Below, piece by piece: positions 6,218 through 7,796 of a stretch of 7,796 nucleotides of DNA. The notes under the pieces were generated by a model that was not told the DNA's origin, did no database searches, and saw nothing but the letters and a program-made list of their open reading frames with translations. The stretch covers positions 1 through 7,796 of the forward strand of contig JAUXCV010000067.1 of NCBI GenBank assembly GCA_030618675.1, in the 5' to 3' direction. Position 1 is the stretch's first letter; each line of letters begins with the position of its first letter. The translations under genes were made by a program, and so were the position numbers. The DNA is from Acidimicrobiia bacterium (lineage in GTDB: Bacteria; Actinomycetota; Acidimicrobiia; Spongiisociales; UBA5794).

Positions 6218-7645
6218 TCACGAGGGTCCAGATCGCTCATGAGAGCGTTCTTCCAACGTCGCCGCGACCTCAGCGATGTCGCCGGGAGCGGTGTTCGACG
6301 CTTTCCAGTAGCACCAGCCCGTGGGCAGGAAGAAGATCTGAAAGATCGACAGACCGAGAGCCCAGTTGAACGGTGGTGGCACGGAACGTTCGATAGCAGA
6401 GGCCGCGGCAGCGGTGAGAGCCGTCCCGGTGGAGCGGCCGATGCCGTTCACGAAGTTACCAAGGCCGAAGACCGTGCCCCGGTGCTCCGGCAGGTTCACA
6501 TCCGAGATGAGCGCGAACCAGTTCGGCGAGTCGGCCGATGTCAGGGCGATCGCTGCGACCGCCGTGAGGAACGAAAGGGCGGCGCACGGGTTCGTGAGAA
6601 TACTGCCGAGCACTTCGCCGGCCAGCGTCAGAGTGTCGGCTCCTTCGGTGACGTCGAGGCCGCGCAGGGGGACCCAGAAGAAGACGAGGAACAGCGGTAC
6701 CGCACTCAGGATGCCCACGGCGCTGAGCAGCGCTCGCCCGCGGGGAGATCGCCGCTGGAGGTAGTCACCGAGGTGGCCGAAGAGGATGGAGAACAGCGCC
6801 CCGACCGTGAAGATCGCAGCGAAGAGGCCGCCGACGCGTGTGCCGGTGGCTTCCCCGTAGCCCTGAGCGATCACCTTCTCCTGATACAGCAACGGGATCC
6901 AGATGAGCGATCCGTAGGCGACCTGTGCGGTGAGGCCCTGGAGAACGAGCCACACGTTGGTCCGTCGCCGGAAGAGGACCGGCAGTTGCGAGCGGTCGAT
7001 GCGATGCTCGTACTCTCCGCCCGTGGCATACATCTCGGCGAGGGCAGGCTCCCGGTACCCCCTCGGCGCTTCGAACGTGGTGAGGTAGAGCAACGCGAAG
7101 ACGAAACCGGCGATCCCGATCACGACGAGGGGTATACGGAAGTCGGTTGCTCCCAATTGGGAGGCGAGCAGTCCTCCGACGAGCACACCGATGCCCTGGG
7201 AGAGGCCCCAGAAGCTCATCGCGAGACCCCGGTTCTTTGGCCCGACGAAGTCCGAGATCACGGAGAATCCGACCGATGCGATCGAGCCGAGTCCGACTGC
7301 GACGAGCATCTGCCAAGCCACGAGCCACCAGAAAGCCGATGCCGTCGCCGAGAGCAGCGACCCGCCGGCCCAGATGATCGTTCCCCAGAACAGCAACGGC
7401 TTGCGGGTCCTCGAGTCTCCGGCATAGCCCCATCCGACGGCCGTGACCGCAGCGATGAGGATCGTCGCGCCGGTCAGCAAACCGATCGCTCCCGCTGTGA
7501 TGTCGAAGGCATCGGAGAGCGGGAGCACCATCGAAGGGATCATCGCGAGCGCTGCGTTGTCGAGCGACGCCAGCACGATGAAGACGACGATCGTGTAGAC
7601 GACGTGGACTGGATTACCCCACCAGCCGGGGCGCGCCCGTTTCAT
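6218..7645 (-). CDS. Major facilitator superfamily transporter (about 475 aa)
   Basis: A secondary transporter of the inner membrane with about 12 hydrophobic helices. Numbering is from the ATG at 7645. The loop after helix 2 carries a motif-A-like GYAGDSRTRKPLL (about 73-85). The equivalent in the second half is GHLGDYLQRRSPRGR (about 290-304). Paired loops DFVGPKNRG (132-140) and NLPEHRG (384-390) precede helices 5 and 11 and are typical of the superfamily. The general look is of the Spinster-like or sugar-phosphate/metabolite branch, but the substrate cannot be read from sequence. Starts are ambiguous: GTG at 7663, ATG at 7654 and ATG at 7645, all with poor ribosome binding sites. I favour 7645 because it overlaps, as ATGA, the stop of an upstream reading frame, and the product then begins MKRARPGWW with basic residues ahead of helix 1. 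A separate promoter in the 296-bp gap downstream serves nrdJ, so the two are probably not co-transcribed. Confidence 0.88.
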   Translation of the reverse strand: MKRARPGWWGNPVHVVYTIVVFIVLASLDNAALAMIPSMVLPLSDAFDITAGAIGLLTGATILIAAVTAVGWGYAGDSRTRKPLLFWGTIIWAGGSLLSATASAFWWLVAWQMLVAVGLGSIASVGFSVISDFVGPKNRGLAMSFWGLSQGIGVLVGGLLASQLGATDFRIPLVVIGIAGFVFALLYLTTFEAPRGYREPALAEMYATGGEYEHRIDRSQLPVLFRRRTNVWLVLQGLTAQVAYGSLIWIPLLYQEKVIAQGYGEATGTRVGGLFAAIFTVGALFSILFGHLGDYLQRRSPRGRALLSAVGILSAVPLFLVFFWVPLRGLDVTEGADTLTLAGEVLGSILTNPCAALSFLTAVAAIALTSADSPNWFALISDVNLPEHRGTVFGLGNFVNGIGRSTGTALTAAAASAIERSVPPPFNWALGLSIFQIFFLPTGWCYWKASNTAPGDIAEVAATLEERSHERSGPS

Positions 7646-7796
7646 CCGTGGCATCGTGCCCACACCCGGTCGCCGGGCGCCAGGAGTGCGCTGAGCATTT
7701 CATGTCGTTCATCCCGACGACCGGGCATCACCACGCCCGGCGGCTTCGGCTCTGCCATTCCGACACGTGGAGTGGCGAAACCGCAACCTTCCGCCC
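7642..7796 (-). CDS. Possible 3' end of an upstream gene or 38-aa small ORF, unrecognised
   Basis: A minus-strand frame is open from the right edge to a TGA at 7642-7644. It includes an internal ATG starting MAEPKPPGVVMPGRRDERH and ends LLAPGDRVWARCHG. From that ATG it would be 38 residues; otherwise it is the C-terminus of a longer gene outside the window. Its stop overlaps the transporter ATG as ATGA, the classic arrangement for translational coupling. I do not recognise the peptide. It is only about 51 codons long, so chance openness in GC-rich DNA cannot be excluded. Confidence 0.35.
   Translation of the reverse strand, partial: AEGCGFATPRVGMAEPKPPGVVMPGRRDERHEMLSALLAPGDRVWARCHG

Noticed and set aside
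6051..6242. A 63-codon GTG-start frame on the plus strand between nrdJ and the transporter
   Set aside because: It has no ribosome binding site, begins in the nrdJ promoter, runs antisense into the transporter 3' end and has no recognisable composition or motif.
6380..6392. GAACGTTC as a LexA-type site
   Set aside because: It lies inside the transporter coding region and does not match the full actinobacterial SOS-box pattern.
7702..7796. A possible divergent plus-strand gene starting MSFIPTTGHHH at the right edge
   Set aside because: There is no ribosome binding site and the short peptide has no recognisable features; the minus-strand frame in the same place has better contextual support.

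Overview
The window looks like chromosomal DNA from a high-GC Gram-positive bacterium (Actinomycetota, possibly a deep-branching or acidimicrobial lineage). Evidence is the GC-rich third codon positions, a class II ribonucleotide reductase of the actinobacterial type, and a membrane-anchored kinase-like protein of a family I associate with actinobacteria. No phage, transposon, tRNA, rRNA or CRISPR signature was seen.

Layout, left to right. (1) Positions 1-1849, minus strand: a two-gene unit of a six-helix membrane protein with a protein-kinase-like domain, overlapping by 14 bp the 5' part of a PAP2-family lipid phosphatase that runs off the left edge. (2) 1850-2012: a divergent intergenic region. 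(3) 2013-2411, plus strand: a 132-residue four-helix membrane protein of unknown function. (4) 2412-2537: a convergent gap with two strong inverted repeats, probably terminators. (5) 2538-5921, minus strand: a full-length intein-free adenosylcobalamin-dependent ribonucleotide reductase (nrdJ). (6) 5922-6217: the nrdJ control region, with a sigma70-like promoter, two NrdR-box-like operators whose centres are 32 bp apart, a 12-bp palindrome over the -10, and a hairpin just before the Shine-Dalgarno. (7) 6218-7645, minus strand: a 12-helix major facilitator transporter, whose ATG overlaps (ATGA) the stop of a short reading frame open to the right edge.

How the genes fit together. nrdJ makes deoxynucleotides independently of oxygen using B12 and appears to be controlled by NrdR, the ATP/dATP-sensing repressor, from its own promoter. 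I see no cobalamin riboswitch. The kinase-like protein and the PAP2 phosphatase are translationally coupled and probably act together on a membrane lipid or isoprenoid phosphate; their substrate is not visible. The transporter shows no evident link to nucleotide metabolism. The most notable points are the dual-operator nrdJ promoter, the RNA structures in its leader, the nested hairpin after its stop, and the kinase-like protein ending where its relatives, as I recall them, continue into a transporter-like membrane domain.
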